Below are positions 23,694-34,370 of a stretch of DNA of 64,000 nt, piece after piece (within the stretch, counting starts at the first letter, position 1; every line of letters begins with the position of its first letter). The translations under genes and the position numbers were made by a program. The stretch is from assembly GCF_003268275.1 (NCBI RefSeq), contig NZ_QLYR01000003.1, forward strand, positions 124,001 to 188,000, in the 5' to 3' direction. The notes under the pieces were generated by a model. The model was given only the letters and a program-made list of their open reading frames with translations, was not told where the DNA came from and did not search any database. This stretch comes from Hydrogeniiclostridium mannosilyticum. Its GTDB lineage: Bacteria; Bacillota; Clostridia; Oscillospirales; Acutalibacteraceae.

Positions 23694-25607
23694 TTAAGCC
23701 TTTTCGTTTTGGGCCAGCGCATCGCTCTCTTCTGCGTGGCCGGAATAGGTTGGCACCAGCTCGTGTACAATGGAAATCATCTTAACATTATCCACACCGG
23801 CCACCTCCCGCATAGCCTCCAACTGACACAAAAAGCGATCCTCGTCAAAGGGGATCGGAGAGCCAATATAAATGAGCTCATGAGAGGTTTTCTGGCAATT
23901 TCCCTCGCTGTCCAGCAACAGCTCCTCATAAAGCTTTTCTCCGGGGCGAAGCCCCGAATAGGTAATTTTAATGTCAACATCCGGTTCATATCCGGACAGC
24001 CGGATCAAATTTCGTGCCAAATCCACGATTTTTACCGGCTGCCCCATATCCAAAATAAATATTTCACCGCCATGTGCCATGCCGCCGGCTTGAATGACCA
24101 GCCGTGCTGCCTCTGGAATCGTCATAAAATAACGAATGATCTCGGGATGTGTAACCGTAACCGGTCCCCCCGCCTGAATCTGGCGCTGAAATAGTGGAAT
24201 GACGCTGCCGTTGCTGCCAAGCACATTGCCGAAACGTACCGCAACAAACTCCGTGTACTGGCTGTGCCGGCTGAAATATTGAATAATCAATTCGCATATA
24301 CGCTTTGTTGCGCCCATAATATTCGTCGGATTTACGGCCTTGTCCGTTGAAATCAACACCATCCGGCGCACATGATACGCATCGCAGGCCTGCGCGACAT
24401 TCAAGGTGCCAAACACATTATTCTTGACCGCTTCACCCGGGCTGAACTCCATCAAAGGCACATGCTTATGAGCTGCCGCATGAAAAACCACATCCGGCTT
24501 ACAAACCGAGAAAATATGGTTTATACGGTCCTTATCCCGAACCGAACCAATCAAAACCTCCAGGTTCAACTTTTTAAACTTCATCAGCAGCTCGTTTTGC
24601 AGATCATACGCATTGTTTTCGTAAATGTCGACAATAATCAATTTTTTCGGATGAAAAAAGGCAATCTGACGGCATAGTTCTGAGCCAATTGAGCCCCCGC
24701 CACCTGTGACTAAAACTGTTTTATCCCTTAGATAGTCACTGATTTCTTCAATGTTCAGGTGGACCTCATCGCGGCCAAGCAGGTCAAGGATATTGACATC
24801 CCGAATGCTCATGTTTTGTGTTTCTTTATCCACCAGCTCATACAAGGCGGGAATTGTCTTTAACTCACACCCCGTTTTAGCACATAAGCTTAAAATATCC
24901 TGTTTCTCCGCCTTACTGGCATTCGCAATAGCCAGCAAAATCTGATCAATCTCATATCTCGCTGCCATTTTAGGGATACTCTCCCGGCCACCGACAATTT
25001 TAACACCATTAATCCTCGTACCACGCTTGCTCTTATCATCATCAATAGCAATAATCGGTGTTCCACGGCTTTCCGGCGCATTTTTCATATCTTTAATCAG
25101 CATCGAGCCCATCTCGCCCGCGCCAATAACCATAACGCGCTTTAGGTCCCCCTTAACATTCTGCCCCAGCTTACTCTTACGGCGGCGCTGACGAAACAGG
25201 CGAATCCCAAAACGGGACAGCCCTACAAAGAAAAAGGTAAACACGCCGCCCATAATATAAATACTGATTGGAAAGCGCAGCACGTCAAACACGCTGTCTG
25301 AGGCAAGGTAGCCGGTAAAAATCACTACTGCTGTGGAGAAAGCTGAACCGTAAAAAATTTGCAACAGCTCGTCCAAGCTTGCAAACTGCCACATTGTATT
25401 ATAAAAGCGAAACAATGCAAAGGATAGCAGCGAGATAAGCGTAATCCAAGGAATCCACACGCTGAATGAATGCATATAATATGGGGGAATGTTAATATTC
25501 ATCTCAAAACGGATGACGAACGCAAACCAATAACTAAAAAAAACGCAGATAATATCCAGCAGCATCTGAGGAAAAGAATGTAAAAGGCTAAAACGCTTAA
25601 ACTTCAT
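23694..25607 (-). CDS. Membrane-bound NDP-sugar 4,6-dehydratase (FlaA1/CapD/PglF type)
   Basis: 637-residue polysaccharide biosynthesis protein. Four membrane helices (first about 120 residues) are followed by a CoA-binding-like Rossmann domain (VMVIGAGEMGSM, about 155) and by the catalytic short-chain dehydrogenase domain with NAD motif TGGGGSIGSEL (about 300). The active-site stretch STDKAVNPTNIMGATKR has Met where Tyr is usual, as expected for UDP-GlcNAc 4,6-dehydratases like PglF. The end of the protein (residues 590-637) is acidic. It would act at the inner membrane and supply a deoxy-amino sugar for capsule, S-layer or glycan synthesis. No other glycan genes are adjacent, which is unusual. 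Confidence 0.88.
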   Translation of the reverse strand: MKFKRFSLLHSFPQMLLDIICVFFSYWFAFVIRFEMNINIPPYYMHSFSVWIPWITLISLLSFALFRFYNTMWQFASLDELLQIFYGSAFSTAVVIFTGYLASDSVFDVLRFPISIYIMGGVFTFFFVGLSRFGIRLFRQRRRKSKLGQNVKGDLKRVMVIGAGEMGSMLIKDMKNAPESRGTPIIAIDDDKSKRGTRINGVKIVGGRESIPKMAARYEIDQILLAIANASKAEKQDILSLCAKTGCELKTIPALYELVDKETQNMSIRDVNILDLLGRDEVHLNIEEISDYLRDKTVLVTGGGGSIGSELCRQIAFFHPKKLIIVDIYENNAYDLQNELLMKFKKLNLEVLIGSVRDKDRINHIFSVCKPDVVFHAAAHKHVPLMEFSPGEAVKNNVFGTLNVAQACDAYHVRRMVLISTDKAVNPTNIMGATKRICELIIQYFSRHSQYTEFVAVRFGNVLGSNGSVIPLFQRQIQAGGPVTVTHPEIIRYFMTIPEAARLVIQAGGMAHGGEIFILDMGQPVKIVDLARNLIRLSGYEPDVDIKITYSGLRPGEKLYEELLLDSEGNCQKTSHELIYIGSPIPFDEDRFLCQLEAMREVAGVDNVKMISIVHELVPTYSGHAEESDALAQNEKA

Positions 25608-26147
25608 TTATTAATCAATCCTTATTTTTTAATAAACGCAACCGGTAAAATCCCGATTCAAGAACAAAGAAAAACTGTTGTTAAAACAACTTCATAAGCC
25701 CAGTTATAGTATATAGTATATCACATTTTACATGAAAATGGAATCCTTATTTCTGTTTTATGAGCTGATGCTTCATCAGTGCTCTAACCCTTTCTGTTAA
25801 ACTAGGTATAATCTGCCTGTCAACCAGCACCTGATACATCACGGCCCAAAAGCCGCTTCTTCCCCCGCCGCAAACCAACGCACCTGCAATAATGCTCAGG
25901 AAACATCTGCTTTTTCAACAAGGCCATCTCTTTTTAGCTTCGATTATAAGGCAGATAACCTGTTATGTCAATAAATACACACATAGTGGCCGTCCCTTAA
26001 CCCGGAGCATACCCCAAATCTTTTCTCATATTAATAAAGCCTGAGAAAGGCCGTCGCTACAATCACTATAAAATCAGTCAAAATAAGACGGCAAAATAAA
26101 AAAGAGCCCCCACTCTTAAAGAATGGGGACTCTTAAATCAGCAATTA
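25608..26147. other. 540-bp intergenic region with the tuf terminator
   Basis: No complete gene. AT-rich upstream part of the dehydratase gene with a weak TATACT-type -10 near 25710. A 54-codon minus-strand fragment (25751-25915, including FWAVMYQVLVDRQIIP) reads between two stops without a start or ribosome-binding site; it may be the relic of a longer gene but I cannot name it. The tuf terminator is at 26102-26134. Confidence 0.45.
26102..26134 (-). terminator. tuf terminator
   Basis: AAGAG-CCCCCA and TGGGG-A-CTCTT form a GC-rich stem of about 10 bp. On the minus strand it is followed by TTTTTTATTTTGCC, directly behind the tuf stop. Confidence 0.85.
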
Positions 26148-27350
26148 TTATTCGTTAATCGCAATAACAACGCCGGAGCCAACTGTATGACCACCCTCAC
26201 GGATAGCAAAACGCAGGCCTTCCTCAATAGCGATCGGAGTGATGAGTTCAACATCCATCTCGACGTTATCGCCGGGCATGCACATCTCGGTGCCTTCCGG
26301 CAGAGAAATGACGCCTGTTACGTCGGTGGTTCTGAAATAGAACTGCGGACGATAGTTATTGAAGAACGGAGTGTGACGGCCGCCCTCTTCCTTAGTCAGA
26401 ACATAAACCTGGCCGCGGAATTTGGTGTGCGGATGAATAGTGCCGGGCTTACAAAGAACCTGGCCGCGCTCGATCTCGTTTCTCTGAACGCCACGCAGCA
26501 AAACACCAACGTTATCGCCAGCCTCAGCAAAATCAAGCGTTTTACGGAACATCTCAAGGCCTGTAATAACAGACTTCTTGCGCTCATCGGTCAAGCCGAT
26601 AATTTCAACTTCCTCGCCAACCTTCGCAGTACCGCGCTCAACTCTACCTGTAGCAACTGTACCACGGCCGGTAATGGTGAACACGTCCTCAACTGGCATC
26701 AGGAAAGCAAGGTCGGACTTACGCTCCGGGGTCGGAATATATTCATCCACAGCCTTCATGAGCTCAAGGATCGGAGCATACTCAGGGGCACTGATATCAG
26801 TGGAGGTAGACTCCAGAGCCTGCAGAGCGGAACCACGAATGATCGGGGTGTCATCGCCCGGGAACTCATACTCGTTGAGCATATCACGAATTTCCATCTC
26901 AACAAGATCCAGCAGCTCGGGATCGTCAACCTGGTCGCACTTGTTCATGAAAACAACGATATAAGGAACACCCACCTGACGGGAAAGCAGGATATGCTCT
27001 CTGGTCTGCGGCATCGGGCCGTCAGCAGCGGAAACAACTAAGATTGCACCGTCCATCTGAGCAGCGCCGGTAATCATGTTCTTAACGTAGTCAGCATGGC
27101 CCGGGCAGTCAACGTGAGCATAGTGACGGGTTTCCGTCTGATACTCAACGTGAGCGGTATTAATTGTAATACCACGCTCTCTCTCTTCGGGAGCGCTGTC
27201 GATGTTGCTGTAATCCTTAAATTCCGCCTCACCCTGGAAGCTCAGCACCTTTGTGATAGCCGCCGTCAGTGTGGTCTTACCATGGTCAACGTGGCCGATG
27301 GTACCAATGTTAACATGGGGTTTAGATCTGTCGAACTTTGCCTTTGCCAT
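26148..27350 (-). CDS. tuf: Translation elongation factor Tu
   Basis: 400 residues. The GTPase G1 motif is GHVDHGKTT at 18-26, the switch I threonine is in RGITINT, G3 is DCPGHADY, G4 is NKCD, and the barrel domains 2 and 3 are complete to [10 protein letters not shown]-Tu brings aminoacyl-tRNA to the ribosome. It follows fusA in the usual str operon order but with its own promoter in the 107-bp gap, so it can be made at higher level. Start ATG behind AGGAGG. Confidence 0.99.
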   Translation of the reverse strand: MAKAKFDRSKPHVNIGTIGHVDHGKTTLTAAITKVLSFQGEAEFKDYSNIDSAPEERERGITINTAHVEYQTETRHYAHVDCPGHADYVKNMITGAAQMDGAILVVSAADGPMPQTREHILLSRQVGVPYIVVFMNKCDQVDDPELLDLVEMEIRDMLNEYEFPGDDTPIIRGSALQALESTSTDISAPEYAPILELMKAVDEYIPTPERKSDLAFLMPVEDVFTITGRGTVATGRVERGTAKVGEEVEIIGLTDERKKSVITGLEMFRKTLDFAEAGDNVGVLLRGVQRNEIERGQVLCKPGTIHPHTKFRGQVYVLTKEEGGRHTPFFNNYRPQFYFRTTDVTGVISLPEGTEMCMPGDNVEMDVELITPIAIEEGLRFAIREGGHTVGSGVVIAINE

Positions 27351-27412
27351 TGGAAATCCTCCTTTTTATCTGATCGATAATCATTTCTAAAAAACTGCTA
27401 TTACATTGCTAT

Positions 27413-27441
27413 ATTTTAGCAAGTATTTAAATAAAAATCAA
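27413..27441 (-). promoter_or_regulatory. Internal promoter of tuf
   Basis: Minus strand TTGATT, 17-bp spacer ending TGC, TAAAAT (extended -10) in the fusA-tuf gap, about 60 bp before the tuf start. Confidence 0.7.
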
Positions 27442-27457
27442 GCGTATTCAGGTAAAA

Positions 27458-29539
27458 TTATTCACCCTTTTTGCCACGTTCAGAGATAATGTTGTCAGAA
27501 ACAGACTTCGGAACCTCTGCATAGTGATCAGGTTCCATCGTATACTGGCCTCTGCCCTGTGTTTTAGAACGCATATCCGTTGCATAACCGAACATTTCAG
27601 AAAGCGGAACCATCGCTTGAATCTGCTGAGCGCCGGAAACCGCCTCCATGCCCATAATCATGCCGCGGCGGGAGTTCAAGTCGCCAATAACATCGCCCAT
27701 GTAATCCTCAGGCACAATGACGACTACCTTCATGATAGGCTCCAAAATGACCGGATCAGCCTTTCTCATCGCCTCTTTGAACGCCATGGAACCGGCAATC
27801 TTAAAGGCCATTTCAGAGGAGTCAACCTCGTGGTAAGAGCCGTCATACAGTGTGACCTTTACGTCAACAACATTGTAGCCAGCAAGGACACCGGACTGCA
27901 TGGCACCCTGAATACCTTGATCGACCGCAGGGATATATTCCTTCGGAACAGACCCGCCTACTGTAGCATTAACAAACTCGTAGCCCTTTTCCGGATTCGG
28001 CTCAACCTTAATCTTAACGTGTCCATATTGACCTTTACCGCCGGACTGTCTGGCATATTTTGTGTCAACATCGGCAAGTCTGCGGATGGTCTCTTTATAG
28101 GCGACCTGCGGTTTACCCACGTTGGCCTCTACCTTAAACTCCCGCAGCAGACGGTCGACAATAATCTCCAGGTGGAGCTCGCCCATACCTGCAATAATGG
28201 TCTGGCCGGTTTCCTGATCCGTGTAGGCCTTGAAGGTCGGATCCTCTTCGGCAAGCTTTGCCAAAGCAATCCCCATCTTCTCCTGGCCGGCTTTTGTCTT
28301 CGGCTCAATCGCAACACGGATAACCGGATCCGGGAAATCCATGGATTCCAAGATGACCGGGTTTTTTTCATCACAGAAGGTGTCGCCAGTAGTCGTATTC
28401 TTAACGCCGATTGCCGCAGCGATGTCGCCCGCATAAACCGTGTCGATATCCTGGCGGTGGTTGGCATGCATTTGCAGAATGCGGCCGATACGCTCGTTAG
28501 AATCTTTCACCGAGTTATAAACCGTGTCGCCGGCATGAAGCATGCCGGAGTAAACGCGGAAATAGCACAGCTTGCCAACAAAGGGATCGGTAGCAATCTT
28601 AAACGCCAACGCAGAAAACGGCTCGTCGTCAGAAGCATGGCGCTCGATTTCCTCGCCGGTATCCGGATTTACACCCTTAATCGCAGGGATGTCCGTCGGA
28701 GCAGGCATATAGTCCACGATGGCGTCGAGAAGCTTCTGCACACCCTTATTGCGGTATGAAGTCCCGCAGGTAACCGGGACCATTTTGTTGGCAATGGTGG
28801 ATTTGCGAATGGTGCTGACAATCTCTTCCTTTGTCAGCTCTTCGCCGCTGAAGTATTTTTCCATCAGCGCATCATCCTGCTCTGCAATATGCTCAATCAA
28901 TGCATTGTGATATTCCTCGGCAATTTCCTTCATATCCTCCGGAATATCCTCCACGCGCATGTCCTTGCCCATATCATCATAATACACATCGGCTTTCATG
29001 TCGACCAGGTCAATGATGCCGCGGAAAGTGTCCTCACTGCCAATCGGCAGCTGAATCGGAATTGCGTTGCACTTCAAGCGCTCCTTCATCATCTTCACAA
29101 CATTGAAGAAATCGGCGCCCATAATGTCCATTTTATTGACATAAGCCATACGAGGAACACCATATTCCTCTGCCTGGCGCCAAACGGTTTCGGACTGAGG
29201 CTCAACGCCGCCCTTCGCACAGAAAACTGTCACAGAGCCATCCAGCACACGCAAGGAGCGCTCAACCTCAACGGTGAAATCGACGTGGCCCGGCGTATCA
29301 ATGATGTTGATGCGGTGATCTTTCCAGAAGCATGTGGTAGCAGCGGAGGTAATGGTAATGCCTCTCTCCTGCTCCTGTGCCATCCAGTCCATCGTCGCGG
29401 CGCCGTCGTGCGTCTCACCGATTTTATGATTAATACCAGTATAATATAGAATACGTTCTGTAGTAGTCGTCTTACCAGCATCAATATGAGCCATGATGCC
29501 GATATTACGAGTCATTTCAAGTGATACCTGCCTTGGCAT
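27458..29539 (-). CDS. fusA: Translation elongation factor G
   Basis: 693 residues. GTPase motifs [13 protein letters not shown] (17-29), [18 protein letters not shown] and NKMD are seen in order, followed by domains II-V with GGKGQYGHV in domain IV and a C-terminal [15 protein letters not shown] segment. It catalyses translocation of tRNA and mRNA on the ribosome. It lies 44 bp downstream of rpsG, in the str operon order. RBS GGAGGAAAC. Confidence 0.99.
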   Translation of the reverse strand: MPRQVSLEMTRNIGIMAHIDAGKTTTTERILYYTGINHKIGETHDGAATMDWMAQEQERGITITSAATTCFWKDHRINIIDTPGHVDFTVEVERSLRVLDGSVTVFCAKGGVEPQSETVWRQAEEYGVPRMAYVNKMDIMGADFFNVVKMMKERLKCNAIPIQLPIGSEDTFRGIIDLVDMKADVYYDDMGKDMRVEDIPEDMKEIAEEYHNALIEHIAEQDDALMEKYFSGEELTKEEIVSTIRKSTIANKMVPVTCGTSYRNKGVQKLLDAIVDYMPAPTDIPAIKGVNPDTGEEIERHASDDEPFSALAFKIATDPFVGKLCYFRVYSGMLHAGDTVYNSVKDSNERIGRILQMHANHRQDIDTVYAGDIAAAIGVKNTTTGDTFCDEKNPVILESMDFPDPVIRVAIEPKTKAGQEKMGIALAKLAEEDPTFKAYTDQETGQTIIAGMGELHLEIIVDRLLREFKVEANVGKPQVAYKETIRRLADVDTKYARQSGGKGQYGHVKIKVEPNPEKGYEFVNATVGGSVPKEYIPAVDQGIQGAMQSGVLAGYNVVDVKVTLYDGSYHEVDSSEMAFKIAGSMAFKEAMRKADPVILEPIMKVVVIVPEDYMGDVIGDLNSRRGMIMGMEAVSGAQQIQAMVPLSEMFGYATDMRSKTQGRGQYTMEPDHYAEVPKSVSDNIISERGKKGE

Positions 29540-29583
29540 AGTTTCCTCCTTACATCTGTAACAGTCTTACACCTGTTGGTGAA

Positions 29584-30054
29584 TTACCAGCGATAGTGCG
29601 CAAAAGCCTTGTTGGCCTCTGCCATCTTGTGCGTGTCGTCACGCTTTTTGGCAGCACCACCAGCACCGTTCACAGCATCAAGGATTTCTCCAGCCAGACG
29701 CTCCTTCATGGTCTTTTCAGAACGAAGCCTGGAATATGCTGTCATCCAACGCAGGCCCAGGGTTTGTCTTCTTTCCGGACGAACCTCCATCGGAACCTGG
29801 TAGGTTGCGCCGCCAACACGGCGGGCCTTAACCTCTAAGGACGGCATAACATTTTCCATCGCCTGCTCAAAAACTTCCAAAGGATTTTTTCCTGTTTTTT
29901 CGCTGATGATATCAAACGCTCCGTAAACGATCTTCTGGGCAACCCCCTTCTTACCGTCATACATCACGTTGTTTACCAAACGCGTCACCAGCTTGGAATT
30001 ATACAGCGGATCTGGCAAAACATCACGTTTTGCAATATTTCCTCTTCTTGGCAC
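29584..30054 (-). CDS. rpsG: 30S ribosomal protein S7
   Basis: 156 residues from the GTG at 30054 ([20 protein letters not shown]), which is preceded by GGAGGGAAGTAA; this fits the family length, so the longer frame upstream is not used. The C-terminal [15 protein letters not shown] is conserved. S7 nucleates 30S head assembly and can also bind its own operon mRNA as a translational repressor in enterobacteria. The rpsL-rpsG gap is about 190 bp, longer than usual. Confidence 0.97.
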   Translation of the reverse strand: MPRRGNIAKRDVLPDPLYNSKLVTRLVNNVMYDGKKGVAQKIVYGAFDIISEKTGKNPLEVFEQAMENVMPSLEVKARRVGGATYQVPMEVRPERRQTLGLRWMTAYSRLRSEKTMKERLAGEILDAVNGAGGAAKKRDDTHKMAEANKAFAHYRW

Positions 30055-30241
30055 CTTACTTCCCTCCTTCACAGTAATGATATCATCGGTACTCGAAAGC
30101 GACAAACTCCCGTGGCCAATACAGAGGCGTCCCGTAAGGTCTTGATAGACACTTTATATAAACGCCGCTGCACTGTGTTATTTCAACATGCAGCCACTCG
30201 GTATTCTGTCAAATTCTTCTTGGGTCTATGCGGCACAAAAA

Positions 30242-30670
30242 TTATTTCTTTGCTGCGCCGGCCTTTGGACGCTTCGCGCCGTATTTGGAACGGGCCTGCA
30301 TGCGCTTGGCAACACCCTGGGTATCCAGTGTGCCGCGGATAATATGGTAACGAACACCAGGCAGGTCCTTAACACGGCCGCCACGGATCATTACCACGCT
30401 ATGCTCCTGCAGGTTGTGCCCTACTCCGGGAATGTAAGCGCTGACTTCAATTCCGTTTGAAAGACGCACTCTAGCGATTTTACGCAATGCAGAGTTCGGC
30501 TTCTTCGGGGTAGCAGTCTTAACAGAAGTACAAACGCCGCGCTTTTGGGGAGAATCCTGGTCAATCGGAATCCGCTTCTTAGAGTTCCAGCCCTTCAGCA
30601 ATGCCGGCGCTTTCGCCTTCTTTTCGCTTACCTGACGTCCTGTGTGAACTAACTGATTAAATGTTGGCAT
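30242..30670 (-). CDS. rpsL: 30S ribosomal protein S12
   Basis: 142 residues starting [13 protein letters not shown]. The decoding-site region [19 protein letters not shown] and the loop [21 protein letters not shown] are present; the lysines that determine streptomycin sensitivity (in TPKKPN and near GRVKDLPG) are the wild-type ones. It contacts the codon-anticodon helix in the A site. The gene follows rpoC and has its own promoter overlapping the rpoC stop codon. Confidence 0.98.
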   Translation of the reverse strand: MPTFNQLVHTGRQVSEKKAKAPALLKGWNSKKRIPIDQDSPQKRGVCTSVKTATPKKPNSALRKIARVRLSNGIEVSAYIPGVGHNLQEHSVVMIRGGRVKDLPGVRYHIIRGTLDTQGVAKRMQARSKYGAKRPKAGAAKK

Positions 30671-30800
30671 AGTACACCTCCTCTATTTCATAGTCGTCTA
30701 TGTGTAACGGCAAAGCCGAAAACACAGCAAATTATGCAATAAAGCCTTTGTTCTGCGGCGGCAAAAGGACAAAATACCCCCTTGGCCATCACAATTCCTA

Positions 30801-30830
30801 ATTATAAGGCTACATGGCCTCGTTTGTCAA
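30801..30830 (-). promoter_or_regulatory. rpsL (str operon) promoter within rpoC 3' end
   Basis: Minus strand TTGACA (30825-30830), 18-bp spacer, TATAAT (30801-30806). The spacer contains the rpoC stop codon. Perfect consensus hexamers suggest strong independent transcription of rpsL-rpsG-fusA. Confidence 0.8.
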
Positions 30831-33800
30831 GTCTTCTTTTTCAAACTTAGCCTCAACATCGCGGTAACAAGCCATTCCGGTACCCGCAGGCACAAGCTTA
30901 CCAATAATAACATTTTCCTTCAAGCCGAGCAGCGGATCCACCTTGCCCTTGATAGCCGCATCCGTGAGCACACGGGTAGTCTCCTGGAAGGAAGCAGCCG
31001 AGAGGAAAGAGTCTGTTGCCAGAGAGGCCTTGGTAATGCCCAGCAGCATTGGGGTGTAGGTTGCTTCCCTGAGCTCTAGTTCGCCCGCGGCAACACGTTC
31101 GCGAATCCTGCCGTTTTCATATTCAAGCTCCGATTTTTCAACCAAGCTGCTCGGGAGCAACCCGGTATCACCGGCGTCTTCCACGCGCACTTTCTTCATC
31201 ATCTGGCGGATAATGACCTCAATGTGCTTATCATTAATATCAACGCCCTGCATGCGGTAAACACGTTGTACTTCCTGGATCAGATAATCCTGAACGGCGT
31301 GTGTGCCACTGATAGCCAGCACATCGTGCGGGTTAACGGAACCTTCCGTAATTCTCGCGCCCGCCTGGATTTCATCCCCCTCGTTGACAATAATCCGGGA
31401 GCCGAAGGGGACCAGGTAATTACGAACCTCCCCGCTCTCTGGGTCTGTCACGACGACATGACGGTTTTTCTTAATATCCTCAAAGCTAACCTTACCGGGA
31501 ATTTCAGTGATAATAGCCAAATGCTTGGGCTTACGGCCTTCAAAGAGCTCCTCTACACGCGGCAGACCCTGTGTAATATCTTCCGCGCTGGCAACACCGC
31601 CGGTATGGAATGTTCTCATCGTCAGCTGTGTACCCGGCTCGCCAATGGACTGGGCTGCAATAATACCAACCGCTTCGCCCACCGTTACGGGCTGCCCGTT
31701 TGCCAGGTTGGCGCCGTAGCATTTCTTACAGACACCGTGGCGGGCACAGCAATTAAGGATGGAACGGATTTTGATACGCTGTACACCGTGGCCAACGATG
31801 ATGTCGGCCTCTCTATCCCCCATCATGGTATCCTTGGACACCAACACCTCACCGGTGCTCTCGTCCACAAAATCCTCTACCAGGTAGCGGCCGATCAGGC
31901 GCTCGTGCAACGGCTCGATAGCCTCCTTGCCCTCGCAGATGTCGAATACCTCCAGGCCATCGGTTGCACCGCAGTCATCCTCCCGGATGATCACATCCTG
32001 GGAAACATCTACCAGGCGGCGGGTCAGGTAGCCGGAGTCCGCCGTACGCAGGGCGGTATCGGCCAAGCCCTTACGCGCGCCGCGGGAGGAAATGAAGTAT
32101 TCCAAAATATTTAAGCCCTCACGGTAATTAGAGCGAATCGGAATTTCAATAACTGTACCGGAGGTATTTGCAATCAAGCCGCGCATACCCGCCAGCTGAC
32201 GAATCTGGCTCATGGAGCCACGCGCACCGGAATCCGCCATCATATAGATCGGGTTGTAGCGGTCCAGCCCCTTTTGCAGCGCGTCGGTAACGTCATTCGT
32301 CGTCTTTTCCCAAGTCCGGAGCACCGCATTTTTGCGTTCATCTTCAGAGAGCAAACCCATTTTGAACTGCTCTGTGACCGTGTCAATCTTTTTCTCCGCC
32401 TCGGCAATCAAGGATTTTTTCGCTTTCGGTATGGTCGCATCGCCTACCGCCACTGTGATGGCGCTCTTCGTCGAATACTTATAGCCCTGGGCTTTAACGG
32501 CATCGAGGACATCAGCTGTCATTGCAGTTCCGTGCATTTTAATGCACTTGTCAATAATTTTCCCCAGCTGTTTTTTGCCCACCAGGAAATCAATTTCAAA
32601 TTTGAATTTATTTTCAAACACCGAACGATCTACATAACCCAAATCCTGCGGAATCGGCTGGTTGAAAATCATTCGGCCCACCGTGGTATCTACCAGGCGA
32701 GAAACCTTCTGGCCGTCAATTTCAATGGTTCTGCGCACCTTGATCTTGGCATGCAGGCCAACATAGTGAGCATCATAGGCCATGATGGCCTCTTCAAAGT
32801 CTTTGAAGATTTTCCCCTCGCCAAGCTCGCCGTCCTTGTCCAGCGTCAGGTAATAGGAGCCCAAAACCATATCCTGCGTCGGCACGGTAACCGGGCGCCC
32901 GTCAGAGGGCTTGAGCAGGTTGCCCGCCGCCAGCATAAGGAAACGCGCTTCAGCTTGCGCCTCGGCGGACAGCGGCACATGAACCGCCATCTGATCGCCG
33001 TCGAAGTCTGCGTTATAAGCAGTGCAGGCCAGTGGATGCAGCTTCAAGGCCCTGCCCTCGACCAGCACCGGCTCAAAAGCCTGAATGCCCAACCTGTGCA
33101 GCGTAGGCGCGCGGTTCAGCAAAACCGGATGGTTTTTAATCACAATTTCCAGCGCGTCCCAAACCTCGGGTTTGGCGCGCTCCACAGCCTTTCTCGCCGC
33201 CTTAATATTACCCACGGCCCCGGTCTCCACCAAGCGCTTCATCACAAAGGGCTTGAAGAGCTCCAAGGCCATTTCCTTCGGCAGGCCGCACTGGTACATC
33301 TTCAACTCCGGTCCGACAACAATAACGGAACGTCCGGAGTAGTCGACACGCTTACCGAGCAGGTTCTGGCGGAAACGCCCCTGCTTGCCCTTCAGCATAT
33401 CGGAAAGAGATTTCAGCGGACGGTTGTTCGGTCCTGTTACCGGACGGCCGCGGCGGCCATTGTCGATCAGGGCATCCACTGCCTCTTGAAGCATACGCTT
33501 TTCGTTGCGCACAATAATATCCGGCGCGCCCAGTTCAAGCAGCCTTCTCAGACGATTATTGCGGTTGATGACGCGGCGGTACAAATCATTCAGGTCGGAG
33601 GTGGCAAAACGTCCGCCGTCCAACTGTACCATCGGACGTATATCCGGCGGAATAACCGGGACAACATCCATAATCATCCATTCCGGGCGGTTCCCGGATA
33701 GGCGGAAGGCCTCTACAACCTCAAGCCGTTTCAAAATGCGGACGCGCTTCTGCCCAGAAGCGCCTGCCAATTCATCCTTCAGATCCTCGGCTTCTTTATC

Positions 33801-34352
33801 CAAATCAATCTCGGCGAGAAGCTTCTTAATAGCCTCAGCGCCCATAGCGGCCTCAAAGTCATCCTCATATTTTTCACGCAGGTCACGGTACTCTTTTTCA
33901 TTGAGCAGCTGTTTTTTTTGCAGCTCTCTGACACTGCCCGGGTCCGTCACAATATAAAGGGCAAAATAGAGTACCTTCTCCAGCATCCGGGGAGAAATAT
34001 CCAGGATCAACCCCATCTTGGAGGGGATTCCCTTGAAATACCAGATATGAGAGACCGGCGCAGCCAGCTCGATGTGGCCCATCCGCTCGCGGCGCACCTT
34101 GGAGCGTGTCACCTCAACGCCGCAGCGGTCGCAGATCTTACCCTTATAACGGATTCTCTTATATTTACCGCAATGGCACTCCCAGTCCTTCTGAGGCCCA
34201 AAAATACGTTCACAGAAAAGGCCGTCGCGTTCCGGCTTCAAGGTTCTATAGTTGATGGTTTCCGGCTTTTTTACCTCGCCGTGGGACCACTCCCGAATCT
34301 GCTCAGGAGATGCAAGCCCGATTTTAATTGACTCAAACACGTTAAATTCCAT
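30810..34352 (-). CDS. rpoC: RNA polymerase subunit beta'
   Basis: 1180 residues. The zinc-binding N-terminus ([23 protein letters not shown]), the catalytic [15 protein letters not shown] triad of aspartates (about residues 455-470) and the C-terminal zinc site (CxxCY at [11 protein letters not shown]) are all present. It forms the active centre with RpoB. The gene starts 18 bp behind rpoB at an ATG preceded by AGGAGGG. Size is usual for Clostridia. The end carries a short acidic tail ([12 protein letters not shown]). Confidence 0.99.
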   Translation of the reverse strand: MEFNVFESIKIGLASPEQIREWSHGEVKKPETINYRTLKPERDGLFCERIFGPQKDWECHCGKYKRIRYKGKICDRCGVEVTRSKVRRERMGHIELAAPVSHIWYFKGIPSKMGLILDISPRMLEKVLYFALYIVTDPGSVRELQKKQLLNEKEYRDLREKYEDDFEAAMGAEAIKKLLAEIDLDKEAEDLKDELAGASGQKRVRILKRLEVVEAFRLSGNRPEWMIMDVVPVIPPDIRPMVQLDGGRFATSDLNDLYRRVINRNNRLRRLLELGAPDIIVRNEKRMLQEAVDALIDNGRRGRPVTGPNNRPLKSLSDMLKGKQGRFRQNLLGKRVDYSGRSVIVVGPELKMYQCGLPKEMALELFKPFVMKRLVETGAVGNIKAARKAVERAKPEVWDALEIVIKNHPVLLNRAPTLHRLGIQAFEPVLVEGRALKLHPLACTAYNADFDGDQMAVHVPLSAEAQAEARFLMLAAGNLLKPSDGRPVTVPTQDMVLGSYYLTLDKDGELGEGKIFKDFEEAIMAYDAHYVGLHAKIKVRRTIEIDGQKVSRLVDTTVGRMIFNQPIPQDLGYVDRSVFENKFKFEIDFLVGKKQLGKIIDKCIKMHGTAMTADVLDAVKAQGYKYSTKSAITVAVGDATIPKAKKSLIAEAEKKIDTVTEQFKMGLLSEDERKNAVLRTWEKTTNDVTDALQKGLDRYNPIYMMADSGARGSMSQIRQLAGMRGLIANTSGTVIEIPIRSNYREGLNILEYFISSRGARKGLADTALRTADSGYLTRRLVDVSQDVIIREDDCGATDGLEVFDICEGKEAIEPLHERLIGRYLVEDFVDESTGEVLVSKDTMMGDREADIIVGHGVQRIKIRSILNCCARHGVCKKCYGANLANGQPVTVGEAVGIIAAQSIGEPGTQLTMRTFHTGGVASAEDITQGLPRVEELFEGRKPKHLAIITEIPGKVSFEDIKKNRHVVVTDPESGEVRNYLVPFGSRIIVNEGDEIQAGARITEGSVNPHDVLAISGTHAVQDYLIQEVQRVYRMQGVDINDKHIEVIIRQMMKKVRVEDAGDTGLLPSSLVEKSELEYENGRIRERVAAGELELREATYTPMLLGITKASLATDSFLSAASFQETTRVLTDAAIKGKVDPLLGLKENVIIGKLVPAGTGMACYRDVEAKFEKEDLTNEAM

Positions 34353-34370
34353 CCTGCAGAACCCTCCTAA

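Noticed and set aside
25751-25915. 54-codon minus-strand frame between the dehydratase and tuf genes as a small gene
   Set aside because: It has no start codon with a ribosome-binding site and no recognisable domain; at most a relic.
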